A DNA stretch of 6,716 nucleotides. Source: VMCP01 sp964592635 (GTDB lineage Bacteria; Bacteroidota; Bacteroidia; NS11-12g; UBA955). Location: NCBI GenBank assembly GCA_964592635.1, contig CAZQFZ010000115.1, forward strand, positions 1 through 6,716, written 5' to 3'. Made by a program: the position numbers and the translations under genes. The stretch's first letter is position 1. The number at the start of each line of letters is the position of its first letter. Positions 1 to 5,360 of the stretch are shown here, one piece after another. The notes beneath the pieces were generated by a model. The model made no database searches. It saw only the letters and a list, made by a program, of their open reading frames with translations, and had not been told where the DNA came from.

Positions 1-2
1 TT

Positions 3-77
3 TTTTGGGATTATACTAAAAACGATATTGAAACGGAAAATTTAACTGGAATATTGCAAGTTAATTTACTATTTTGA
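3..77 (+). CDS. C-terminal end of a truncated-by-window CDS, possibly an outer-membrane beta-barrel protein
   Basis: The window opens inside an open frame that runs to a TGA at 75-77. Only 24 residues are visible, so the product cannot be identified. The last ten residues, TGILQVNLLF, alternate hydrophobic and polar positions and finish on Phe, as the final strand of an outer-membrane beta-barrel protein often does. The frame converges on the ATPase gene, with 20 bases between the two stop codons, which is a normal convergent arrangement. Another frame (1-45) is also open to a stop but looks less protein-like. Family and function are inference only. The upstream sequence would settle it. Confidence 0.35.
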   Translation, partial: FWDYTKNDIETENLTGILQVNLLF

Positions 78-97
78 GTGAATTCTATCAATTTCAA

Positions 98-1294
98 CTA
101 ATACAAAAAACCAAACAACCACAGAGGGATTTTTTCTTTGAAGCCTATTTCAATATCATCGGCAGCGATAAATGCGTTATCCATTCCTTCTATTTGATGT
201 TTGGATTTGCCTTTTCCTCCGATTTCGAATGTATACTTTTGATCGACTAAAAAATCACCACTGTCAGCGTATTGCAGCTGGTGCTTGAATCCGATTTGAT
301 TAGCGAAGAACGTCTCTCTGATATTACCAACATTCACGTTATTTGGTGATACTATTTGCATCAAGTTGGTATTTTCCAAATATATTTTCTGCGGCTTTTG
401 TAATCTGCTGATTCCGTTGGCTTCTTTAAATAAATTATTGGTTAATCTCACTTCCTGGAAATAGTGCAAATAGGTTAATATCGTGATTCTGTTAATCCCT
501 AACTTCTCACCTAATTTACTGATATTCGGAGTAAATGGTACCGATGCCGCAATAACCGCTAATAGCTCTTTTAATTTATAAATATAGCCTGTTTCTATTC
601 CTCGCAAAAGCGGCAATTCAATCTCAAGGATCATATTCACTACTTCCGTTAACTTTGTTTCATACAAATCTTTATCTTCGATATAAAAAGGATAATAACC
701 GTATTCTAAATATTTCGAAAAGTATTGAAATGGTTTAACTTTCAAGCAAATACGTTGCGCAATTTCGACGTGATTTTCTATAATATCAGTAAACGTTGCT
801 GTGGAAAAATCCAATTTCGTTTCTATACACAGAAACTCTCGAAATGAAAATCCTTGCATTTCATAAATTACGGCCCTTCTGCTGAGATCAGCTCTAGCAT
901 TCAATATTTCTAACGCTGATGATCCTGTAAATACAATTTTTAAATCAGGATAATCATCATAAGCGTTTTTTAACTCTTGAGCCCAATTAGGATATTTGTG
1001 TACTTCATCCAAAAACAAATATTTACCACCTTGTTTATAAAAATCCTCAATTAATTCCGATAAGGAATTGGATGAAAACCAAAATGCATCCAAGCTGACA
1101 TAAAGTGTTTGAGAAATTTTATCTGATAAGTTCAATTTAATGTATTGCAACAACAGTGTAGTTTTCCCCACACCTCTTGCTCCTTTAATTCCAACTAGTT
1201 GGGCTTTCCAGGGAATTTCATCCATAGCCGAACGTCTGAAATCTACTGAAACATGCGACAATTTCCTCAAAAATCGATTGTATAATTCAATCAT
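98..1294 (-). CDS. AAA family ATPase (AAA_14 domain with C-terminal DUF4143-type domain)
   Basis: A 398-residue protein with the layout of the AAA_14/DUF4143 ATPases found in accessory regions of Bacteroidota and archaea. Near the N-terminus is a Walker A motif, G38-A-R-G-V-G-K44-T-T. Walker B follows at about 93-97 (LFLDE), then a sensor-like VFTGSSA at 121-127, and an ADLSRRA...FSFREFL stretch at 135-155 typical of AAA_14. Residues 254-289 look like a winged-helix DNA-binding segment. The C-terminal part (E327-TFF, D347-FLV, E357-IGGK361) keeps the acidic/Lys spacing seen in DUF4143, a domain that has been compared with restriction-like nucleases. The length is normal for the family and all motifs look intact. 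The role of the family is not established; mobile-element or defence roles are guesses. The start at 1294 sits just downstream of a good Bacteroidota promoter and is followed directly by conserved sequence. It is monocistronic and divergent from the ORF at 1365. Confidence 0.9.
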   Translation of the reverse strand: MIELYNRFLRKLSHVSVDFRRSAMDEIPWKAQLVGIKGARGVGKTTLLLQYIKLNLSDKISQTLYVSLDAFWFSSNSLSELIEDFYKQGGKYLFLDEVHKYPNWAQELKNAYDDYPDLKIVFTGSSALEILNARADLSRRAVIYEMQGFSFREFLCIETKLDFSTATFTDIIENHVEIAQRICLKVKPFQYFSKYLEYGYYPFYIEDKDLYETKLTEVVNMILEIELPLLRGIETGYIYKLKELLAVIAASVPFTPNISKLGEKLGINRITILTYLHYFQEVRLTNNLFKEANGISRLQKPQKIYLENTNLMQIVSPNNVNVGNIRETFFANQIGFKHQLQYADSGDFLVDQKYTFEIGGKGKSKHQIEGMDNAFIAADDIEIGFKEKIPLWLFGFLY

Positions 1295-1295
1295 A

Positions 1296-1315
1296 TTGTT
1301 TAATCAGTTAAACAA
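1296..1315. promoter_or_regulatory. Palindromic operator candidate, copy 1
   Basis: Minus strand TTGTTTAACTGATTAAACAA: perfect 8-bp arms (TTGTTTAA / TTAAACAA) around a 4-base centre. It overlaps the end of the -7 box and the likely transcription start, and stops one base before the ATG of the ATPase gene. It would block RNA polymerase if bound by a dimeric repressor. As RNA it could also form a hairpin at the start codon. The binding protein is unknown; the ATPase's own winged-helix segment is one candidate. Confidence 0.55.
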
Positions 1316-1340
1316 ATTTAAAAATTTTTATTTAATCCAA
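1313..1340 (-). promoter_or_regulatory. Promoter of the AAA ATPase gene (Bacteroidota type)
   Basis: On the minus strand, TTG (1340-1338) is followed after 17 bases by TAAATTTG (1320-1313). This fits the flavobacterial consensus TTG-N17-23-TAnnTTTG. The start of transcription would fall near 1308-1304, leaving a leader of only about 10-15 nt before the ATG at 1294. Both promoter boxes lie inside or at the edge of palindromic sites, which points to repression. Confidence 0.6.
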
Positions 1341-1347
1341 TAAACAA
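1328..1347. promoter_or_regulatory. Palindromic operator candidate, copy 2
   Basis: Minus strand TTGTTTATTGGATTAAATAA. It matches copy 1 at 16 of 20 positions, with one mismatch in each 8-base half-site. It lies exactly 32 bp from copy 1, about three turns of the helix, so two bound dimers would sit on the same face. It covers the -33 box (TTG at 1340-1338) of the ATPase promoter. The region is AT-rich, so some chance similarity is possible, but the spacing and half-site conservation argue for a real pair. Confidence 0.45.
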
Positions 1348-1364
1348 AATACCACTATATAAAA

Positions 1365-1838
1365 ATGTCTTTTGCGAATAAATTCCACAATTCTTGGGCT
1401 ATTGATGGTGGATTAGGCAAATATTATTACGAAAAAACCGACGTTTTACAATGGATATTAGCTGGAGGTGGATTGGGTTGGGAGTATAGAAAATTATTCG
1501 ATAATCAAAATAACGCCATCGATACAACATTTCAACAGAACTTCAAAAAACTCTACTTTAATGTCCGATTTGATTTTGGAGCCGCATTTCAAATATTATT
1601 TAGAGATATTCTGGTGCACGGACAAATGGGTTATGCCACTAATTTCAATGAACACTATTTGCGTCCAGGCATTGGCATATCATTGTATCGACTTCAATTC
1701 GGATTTGAAAAATATTGGGGAATAAACAATAAATCTAAAGCATTAGAACAATACGGATTTTATATTCGTTGCATTCTTGCACTAGACCAAGGGAGATCAG
1801 AATACAAACAAAAAATCGACTGGGATGGAAGACTATAA
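1365..1838 (+). CDS. Hypothetical beta-rich protein, possibly an N-terminally truncated remnant
   Basis: A 157-residue ORF that I do not recognise. Several segments alternate hydrophobic and polar or Gly residues (for example around residues 12-20, 30-42, 64-75, 84-93 and 103-117), and there are many Tyr, Trp, Phe and Gly residues, as in beta-barrel or beta-sandwich envelope proteins. A protein of that kind should carry a signal peptide, but the N-terminus (MSFANKFHNSWAIDGG) has none. The open frame extends only seven codons further upstream, to a TAA at 1341-1343. This suggests that the 5' part of an older envelope-protein gene was lost, perhaps when the neighbouring ATPase gene and its control region arrived. 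I see no convincing promoter or ribosome binding site before the ATG. It is divergent from the ATPase gene and convergent with the toxin-antitoxin-like pair. It could instead be a small cytoplasmic protein or a non-coding relic. Confidence 0.45.
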   Translation: MSFANKFHNSWAIDGGLGKYYYEKTDVLQWILAGGGLGWEYRKLFDNQNNAIDTTFQQNFKKLYFNVRFDFGAAFQILFRDILVHGQMGYATNFNEHYLRPGIGISLYRLQFGFEKYWGINNKSKALEQYGFYIRCILALDQGRSEYKQKIDWDGRL

Positions 1839-1907
1839 TACTCCAATACTCCTTATTTGTTGGATCTTTGATCAGATATGCTAAGCAGAAAAGAAACCGA
1901 GCTATTT

Positions 1908-2096
1908 TTAGATATCTTTATAAAAATCTTCTGCCATTATCTTTACGATTTTGCCATCGCGCATTACGACAAGAGGAGAATTCTTTTGTTTTTTGTATTC
2001 AAGGAGTTTTTGAAATGTAATTTCCAAGCCTTTTATTACTTTATCGGTAAACTCGTCTTGAACTTTAAATTCTTTTCTAGAATTTTTTGATTTCAT
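1908..2096 (-). CDS. Small protein, putative antitoxin of the zeta-like kinase
   Basis: A 62-residue, lysine-rich protein whose start overlaps the end of the kinase gene by 20 nt, so the two genes must be co-transcribed and translation is probably coupled. The first half is charged and probably helical. The second half (LLEYKKQKNSPLVVMRDGKI, then VKIMAEDFY) resembles the C-terminal segment of small proteins often encoded next to COG4185 zeta-like kinases in Bacteroidota; this is from memory of the family, not a search. The position after a potentially toxic kinase suggests an antitoxin or regulator, although in the classical epsilon-zeta and PezAT pairs the antitoxin gene comes first. The antitoxin role is inference. 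The reading frame itself is well supported by the overlap and by its protein-like composition. Confidence 0.65.
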   Translation of the reverse strand: MKSKNSRKEFKVQDEFTDKVIKGLEITFQKLLEYKKQKNSPLVVMRDGKIVKIMAEDFYKDI

Positions 2097-2640
2097 TGAA
2101 TTTTAATTTATTGTAAATATGTGACTTTGAATTTTTTTCAAAAATCAATTCTGGCACTCCCGAACTATTATCAAAAATAAGAGCTTTATTAACAATGGGC
2201 AAATAAATTTCAAATAAATTCTTTAGACCTCTTACATACCTCCTTTTAATTACCTCTTCTTCTATGTGATGTCCACCTTCTGCTACTCTTATCCCAACTC
2301 GTTCAACAGCCAAATTCACACTGTTTAACCAAAAGAAAATCAAATTGACTCCAAAACCTATTTTCTGAGCAAACAAGACCTTTTGCTTATAACTTTTACT
2401 TGCCAAAGTTGTTTCAAAAGCGAAACTGTCACCTTGAATAAGGAGTTCATTAATCCTATCTAACATAATTCTACCTGCCTCTAGAGCAACTCTATCAGGT
2501 TGAAATGGTGATAATCCTTTTGCTATTTCATCTGCATTTACAAATTCTTTACAATTTATTATTTCAGGTAATATTGTAAACGAAGCCGTTGTTTTACCTG
2601 CACCATTACAACCAGCAATTATGAATAAATCTTTTTTCAA
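2077..2640 (-). CDS. Zeta-toxin-like P-loop kinase (COG4185 family)
   Basis: About 187 residues if started at the TTG at 2640-2638, which gives MKKDLFIIAGCNGAGKTT, the usual N-terminus of this family. Walker A is at about 10-18 (GCNGAGKTT). NADEIAKGLSPFQP (about 36-49) contains the Asp equivalent to the catalytic residue of zeta toxins. FETTLAS (about 75-81) and RVAEGGHHIEEEVIKRRY (about 118-135) correspond to the substrate and lid regions. All motifs look intact. True zeta toxins phosphorylate UDP-N-acetylglucosamine and block cell-wall synthesis; whether COG4185 members do the same is not established. The start is uncertain. The only upstream in-frame ATG (2730) lies inside the tRNA gene, behind a terminator, and the next in-frame Met comes after Walker A. 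A second TTG (2649) lies 11 nt after a GGAG. An ATG at 2666 is out of frame by one base. The downstream partner overlaps the stop by 20 nt. Confidence 0.85.
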   Translation of the reverse strand: MKKDLFIIAGCNGAGKTTASFTILPEIINCKEFVNADEIAKGLSPFQPDRVALEAGRIMLDRINELLIQGDSFAFETTLASKSYKQKVLFAQKIGFGVNLIFFWLNSVNLAVERVGIRVAEGGHHIEEEVIKRRYVRGLKNLFEIYLPIVNKALIFDNSSGVPELIFEKNSKSHIYNKLKFNEIKKF

Positions 2641-2666
2641 GGATAACAAAGATAAAAAAACTCCAT

Positions 2667-2697
2667 AAAAAAAAGCCTCATTTCTGAGGCTTTTTTT
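2667..2697. terminator. Bidirectional intrinsic terminator behind tRNA-Lys
   Basis: Stem GCCTCA (2675-2680) and TGAGGC (2685-2690) around the four-base loop TTTC, flanked by eight A residues on one side and seven T residues on the other. It works as a Rho-independent terminator in either direction and lies right after the tRNA-Lys 3' end. It ends one base before the out-of-frame ATG at 2666, so the kinase gene has almost no room for a promoter between it and its start. Confidence 0.85.
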
Positions 2698-2698
2698 G

Positions 2699-2771
2699 TG
2701 ATCCCGCTGGGACTCGAACCCAGGACCCATACATTAAAAGTGTATTGCTCTACCAACTGAGCTACGGAATC
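2699..2771 (-). tRNA. tRNA-Lys(UUU)
   Basis: 73 nt without an encoded CCA. The acceptor stem GATTCCG/CGGGATC pairs fully with one G-T wobble, followed by discriminator A. The D arm is GCTC-AGTTGGTA-GAGC. The anticodon arm is ATACA-CTTTTAA-TGTAT with anticodon TTT. The variable loop is GGGTC. The T arm is CTGGG-TTCGAGT-CCCAG. All canonical positions are present, so it should be functional. It has its own promoter upstream and a terminator just downstream. Confidence 0.97.
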
Positions 2772-2809
2772 ATCATCGTTTCCGATTTGTTTGTTCCCTT
2801 AAGGGACTG

Positions 2810-2839
2810 CAAAGGTATACCTATTTTTTATAAATGCAA
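2810..2839 (-). promoter_or_regulatory. Promoter of tRNA-Lys (Bacteroidota type)
   Basis: Minus strand TTG (2839-2837), 19 bases, then TACCTTTG (2817-2810): an exact match to the TTG-N17-23-TAnnTTTG consensus. It starts five bases after the stop codon of the GNAT gene. The start of transcription should be near 2805, inside the 12-bp palindrome TCCCTTAAGGGA (2795-2806), giving a 5' leader of about 30 nt that RNase P would remove. Confidence 0.7.
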
Positions 2840-2843
2840 TACC

Positions 2844-3929
2844 CTATTCAAAAAAATATTTAAAAAATGTTCCGTGTTTCTTCACCTCGCGAGCACCCAA
2901 CGAACTTAACATACTGATCATCTTGGGATTAAAATCTCCAATCCACGATAACTCCACCAGAGAAATTTTTTTAATTTTTTTTAATCCCTCGTAACTTTTC
3001 ATAATCATCCCCGCTTCTACTCCCTTATTTTGGAATTCTGGGACGATTCCAAACACCAAACCCCTGACTTTATCTATTCGATTCCGCATCCATAAAAAAC
3101 GAATTTGATTCCACCACGACTTCCGTCCCCCGAAAAAACGAAAAACTTGATTCAACTCCAGAATATTGATGTAAAAACCAATGGCGCGGTCTTTGTGATA
3201 CGCAAAAACCACCAACTCTGGGTAGATCGCCCAGCGCATGCTGCGAAATCGTTTTACCATACGCTGCTCATCTAAAGGCTCAAAATCTTCGTGAAACGAC
3301 CACGCTTCGTTGTACACACGAACAAAATCCCGTGCAAACTGCTCTAAATTGCCCTCCGTTAAGTTCACATACCGATAATCAGAATTATCCATCGTGCGTG
3401 AAGCAATGCGCTGAAATCGCTCAAAATTGATGTCGCTAGGAGCCATTTCATACGTAATCTGCTCAAAGTCCAGTTGATAACCGGCATTTTCCAAATACTT
3501 CCGGTAATGCAGTGGGTTATAACTTTCTTGATATGAAGGTTCACTATGAGATTCGAGCAACAATCCCCAGAATTGATCACGCGACCCAAAATTGATGGGT
3601 GCTTGAATCCGATTGCAACCCTGTTGCTTTAACCATTCTTCGGCTGTAGAAATGAGTATTTGAGCGGTTTCCTCATTCGTACTTTCAAAAAATCCCCAAC
3701 CACCGTAACGCGCGTTTCGAGAATCCCGGTAAAATGCTGCGATTCTACCTCTTTGGGGGATGACCCAGCGCACAGCTGTCCCGCGTTGAAACGCAGGATT
3801 TTGCTGAGCATCAAATACAGCTTCAATATCTTCCCTCAAATGAGGAATGTACAACGAATCTTGATGATAAATATACTGAGGCACCAGGTGAAACTGCTCA
3901 ATCAATTCTTTGCTGTTTACCAAACTCAT
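2844..3929 (-). CDS. GNAT-fold acyltransferase-like protein, substrate unknown
   Basis: A 361-residue protein that resembles the long GNAT-related proteins of the YghO type. The N-terminal half has GRIAAFY (61-67), GGWGFFES (76-83) and the conserved run from APINFGSRDQF (110-120) through GLLLES to YNPLHYRKYLENAGY (137-151). The C-terminal half has a GNAT core: IGFYINILELN (250-260), then the acyl-CoA-loop-like segment GIVPEFQNKGVEAGMIM (294-310), followed by a helix and a final strand. The domain would bind an acyl-CoA or acetyl-CoA and acylate an amine. Some proteins of this broad class serve lipid or envelope metabolism, but I cannot assign a substrate. There is no signal peptide or membrane segment, so it should be cytoplasmic. 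Its ATG lies 20 nt after the stop of the cytochrome/copper gene, which suggests the same operon. I see no terminator before the tRNA promoter. Confidence 0.8.
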   Translation of the reverse strand: MSLVNSKELIEQFHLVPQYIYHQDSLYIPHLREDIEAVFDAQQNPAFQRGTAVRWVIPQRGRIAAFYRDSRNARYGGWGFFESTNEETAQILISTAEEWLKQQGCNRIQAPINFGSRDQFWGLLLESHSEPSYQESYNPLHYRKYLENAGYQLDFEQITYEMAPSDINFERFQRIASRTMDNSDYRYVNLTEGNLEQFARDFVRVYNEAWSFHEDFEPLDEQRMVKRFRSMRWAIYPELVVFAYHKDRAIGFYINILELNQVFRFFGGRKSWWNQIRFLWMRNRIDKVRGLVFGIVPEFQNKGVEAGMIMKSYEGLKKIKKISLVELSWIGDFNPKMISMLSSLGAREVKKHGTFFKYFFE

Positions 3930-3949
3930 GGCGATTATTTGGGTGGCAA

Positions 3950-5359
3950 TTACCTTTTAGAAATCTCGATTTTTTTGGGAACCTCCAATGATCGATTCTC
4001 GTCGCCCGGTTCGTACCCCAAGTATGTAATGATGAACTGAAACATTTCGTCGCTAGCCTTCATACTACTTCCAAAATAATCCATTCGTTCTGAAACTGTT
4101 TTTGGGGGACGATTGGGATTGTTGGGATTCGCAGTGGTATTGTCGAATACGGCTTCTGCGGTGATGGTGCTGCCACGAGGTATTTTTACCATTTTCTTAA
4201 ACGTGTAAAAATACTGCCAGCGAAAATCCCATTTTGGAATCCAAATTAAGTTAATGGTGTCGCCGTTGGGCTTTATTGCGTATGCTTTGAAGGACTTGCC
4301 TAACAAGTGTAAATGAGGATTTAGTGTCAAAATGGAAATATCCGCTGGCACTGTAAACGAAGTGGTGTGTTTGGTAATTTTGTTGGGAGGAATAACCAAC
4401 GGAGGCTCAATTTTACTTACGCCATTGGTTCCAAGCATCAACTCACCCGTTCCACGTTTAGGAGGTACGTCGGTAAAGAAAATATTGATTTTGGAACGAT
4501 CTGTTACCGACTTTCGAGAAGGTCCATAATGCACATCATTGCCTACAATAATAAACTTGCGTTCCGCTTCAAATGTCCCAATACCATCCGGATACATCAC
4601 TCCAAAAACTCCAGGCAAATAATTCACCACCGAGTGTTTTCGGTCGGGAATTTGTCCATTATCGGCGAGCAGATCCAAGGTTGAAGTGCTTCGATCGCCT
4701 TTTCCGGGTGTTAATTCTACCTTTCGGGGTTTCAGCGAAAAATTCTTGCGAGAATCGAATTCATAATTAATCCAATGTCCGTTAAAATGGTGCATCAAAT
4801 TGGGTTGTCCGGGCACCAACTCTACCGCTTTTATGTATTTTTTCTGGGGAAGCAGTCCCGGTGCAGTCATTAAGAAAAAGCGATCCTCGCTGCCTTGTGG
4901 CAGCGAAACTGAATCCAAGTAAAGTACTAAATCGGGTTTGCCCAAGGTGGATTCAAACGGAGTTACTTTACTTAAAAGGGCATTGGGATTTTTTCCGGAT
5001 GGGCAGCCATCCTTCACCCAATTTTGAATCGTTTTAATTTGCGCATCGGTTAATCGTTTTTCATCAATAAAACTACTGTAATGAACATCGGCGGGCCAAG
5101 GTGGCATGATTCGATCCACTACTACCTTCAAAAGTGTTTTCTGCTTTTTCTTAATTTGTTCATACGATTTAAAAACGAAGGGTGCTCCCCCATTTTCTCG
5201 GTGACAAGGAGAACAATTTGCCACTATTATTGGCTCGATGTGCTCATCGAAAACCGGATGTTCTACCGCTTCTGCTAAAGGTTCTTGCGAATCCAAATTA
5301 GCGTTGGATTGACATCCCCAAAAACCCAAAATCGCGATGTATAAAATGGCGTACCTCAT
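3950..5359 (-). CDS. Lipoprotein with c-type cytochrome domain and copper type II monooxygenase-like (PHM/DBM) module
   Basis: 469 residues. A short signal sequence ends in LGFWGC, so Cys16 is probably lipidated, although the lipobox is imperfect. The haem-c domain follows: C49-SPC-H53 binds haem, and MPPWP at 85-89 offers Met85 as distal ligand. The rest matches the two-domain copper monooxygenase fold of peptidylglycine and dopamine monooxygenases. H190-H191 (LMHHFNGHW) and H277 (GNDVHYGP) fit the CuH site; H349-x-H351 (NPHLHLLGK) and Met439 (ASDEMF) fit the CuM site. The WDFRWQYFY segment (377-385) is also typical. All expected ligands are present, so it is likely active. The four cysteines (16, 49, 52, 119) are all outside the copper domains, so the disulfides of the animal enzymes are absent. 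The haem could feed electrons to copper, replacing ascorbate (inference). The substrate is unknown. The start lies one base after the stop of the redoxin ORF, a strong sign of translational coupling. Confidence 0.9.
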   Translation of the reverse strand: MRYAILYIAILGFWGCQSNANLDSQEPLAEAVEHPVFDEHIEPIIVANCSPCHRENGGAPFVFKSYEQIKKKQKTLLKVVVDRIMPPWPADVHYSSFIDEKRLTDAQIKTIQNWVKDGCPSGKNPNALLSKVTPFESTLGKPDLVLYLDSVSLPQGSEDRFFLMTAPGLLPQKKYIKAVELVPGQPNLMHHFNGHWINYEFDSRKNFSLKPRKVELTPGKGDRSTSTLDLLADNGQIPDRKHSVVNYLPGVFGVMYPDGIGTFEAERKFIIVGNDVHYGPSRKSVTDRSKINIFFTDVPPKRGTGELMLGTNGVSKIEPPLVIPPNKITKHTTSFTVPADISILTLNPHLHLLGKSFKAYAIKPNGDTINLIWIPKWDFRWQYFYTFKKMVKIPRGSTITAEAVFDNTTANPNNPNRPPKTVSERMDYFGSSMKASDEMFQFIITYLGYEPGDENRSLEVPKKIEISKR

Positions 5360-5360
5360 C

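Noticed and set aside
1769..2090. Two overlapping plus-strand open frames across the putative antitoxin.
   Set aside because: They are shadows in AT-rich DNA with low-complexity Phe/Leu/Arg-rich translations. The minus-strand 62-residue frame overlaps the kinase gene in the usual operon manner and is more credible.
2699..2723. tRNA 3' end as an attachment site with a second copy in the window.
   Set aside because: No repeat of the T-arm and acceptor sequence was found elsewhere in the window, and no integrase gene is present.
2641..2730. Extension of the kinase reading frame to an ATG at 2730.
   Set aside because: It would run through the 3' half of tRNA-Lys and its terminator. The extra residues are translated tRNA and hairpin sequence, not protein-like.
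2812..2819. GGTATACC palindrome upstream of tRNA-Lys as a terminator for the GNAT operon.
   Set aside because: The stem is only 4 bp with no loop or T run, and it coincides with the tRNA promoter's -7 box.
3660..4040. Plus-strand open frame of 126 codons across the GNAT and copper-protein genes.
   Set aside because: It is antisense to two well-supported genes and has no recognisable motif or sensible composition.
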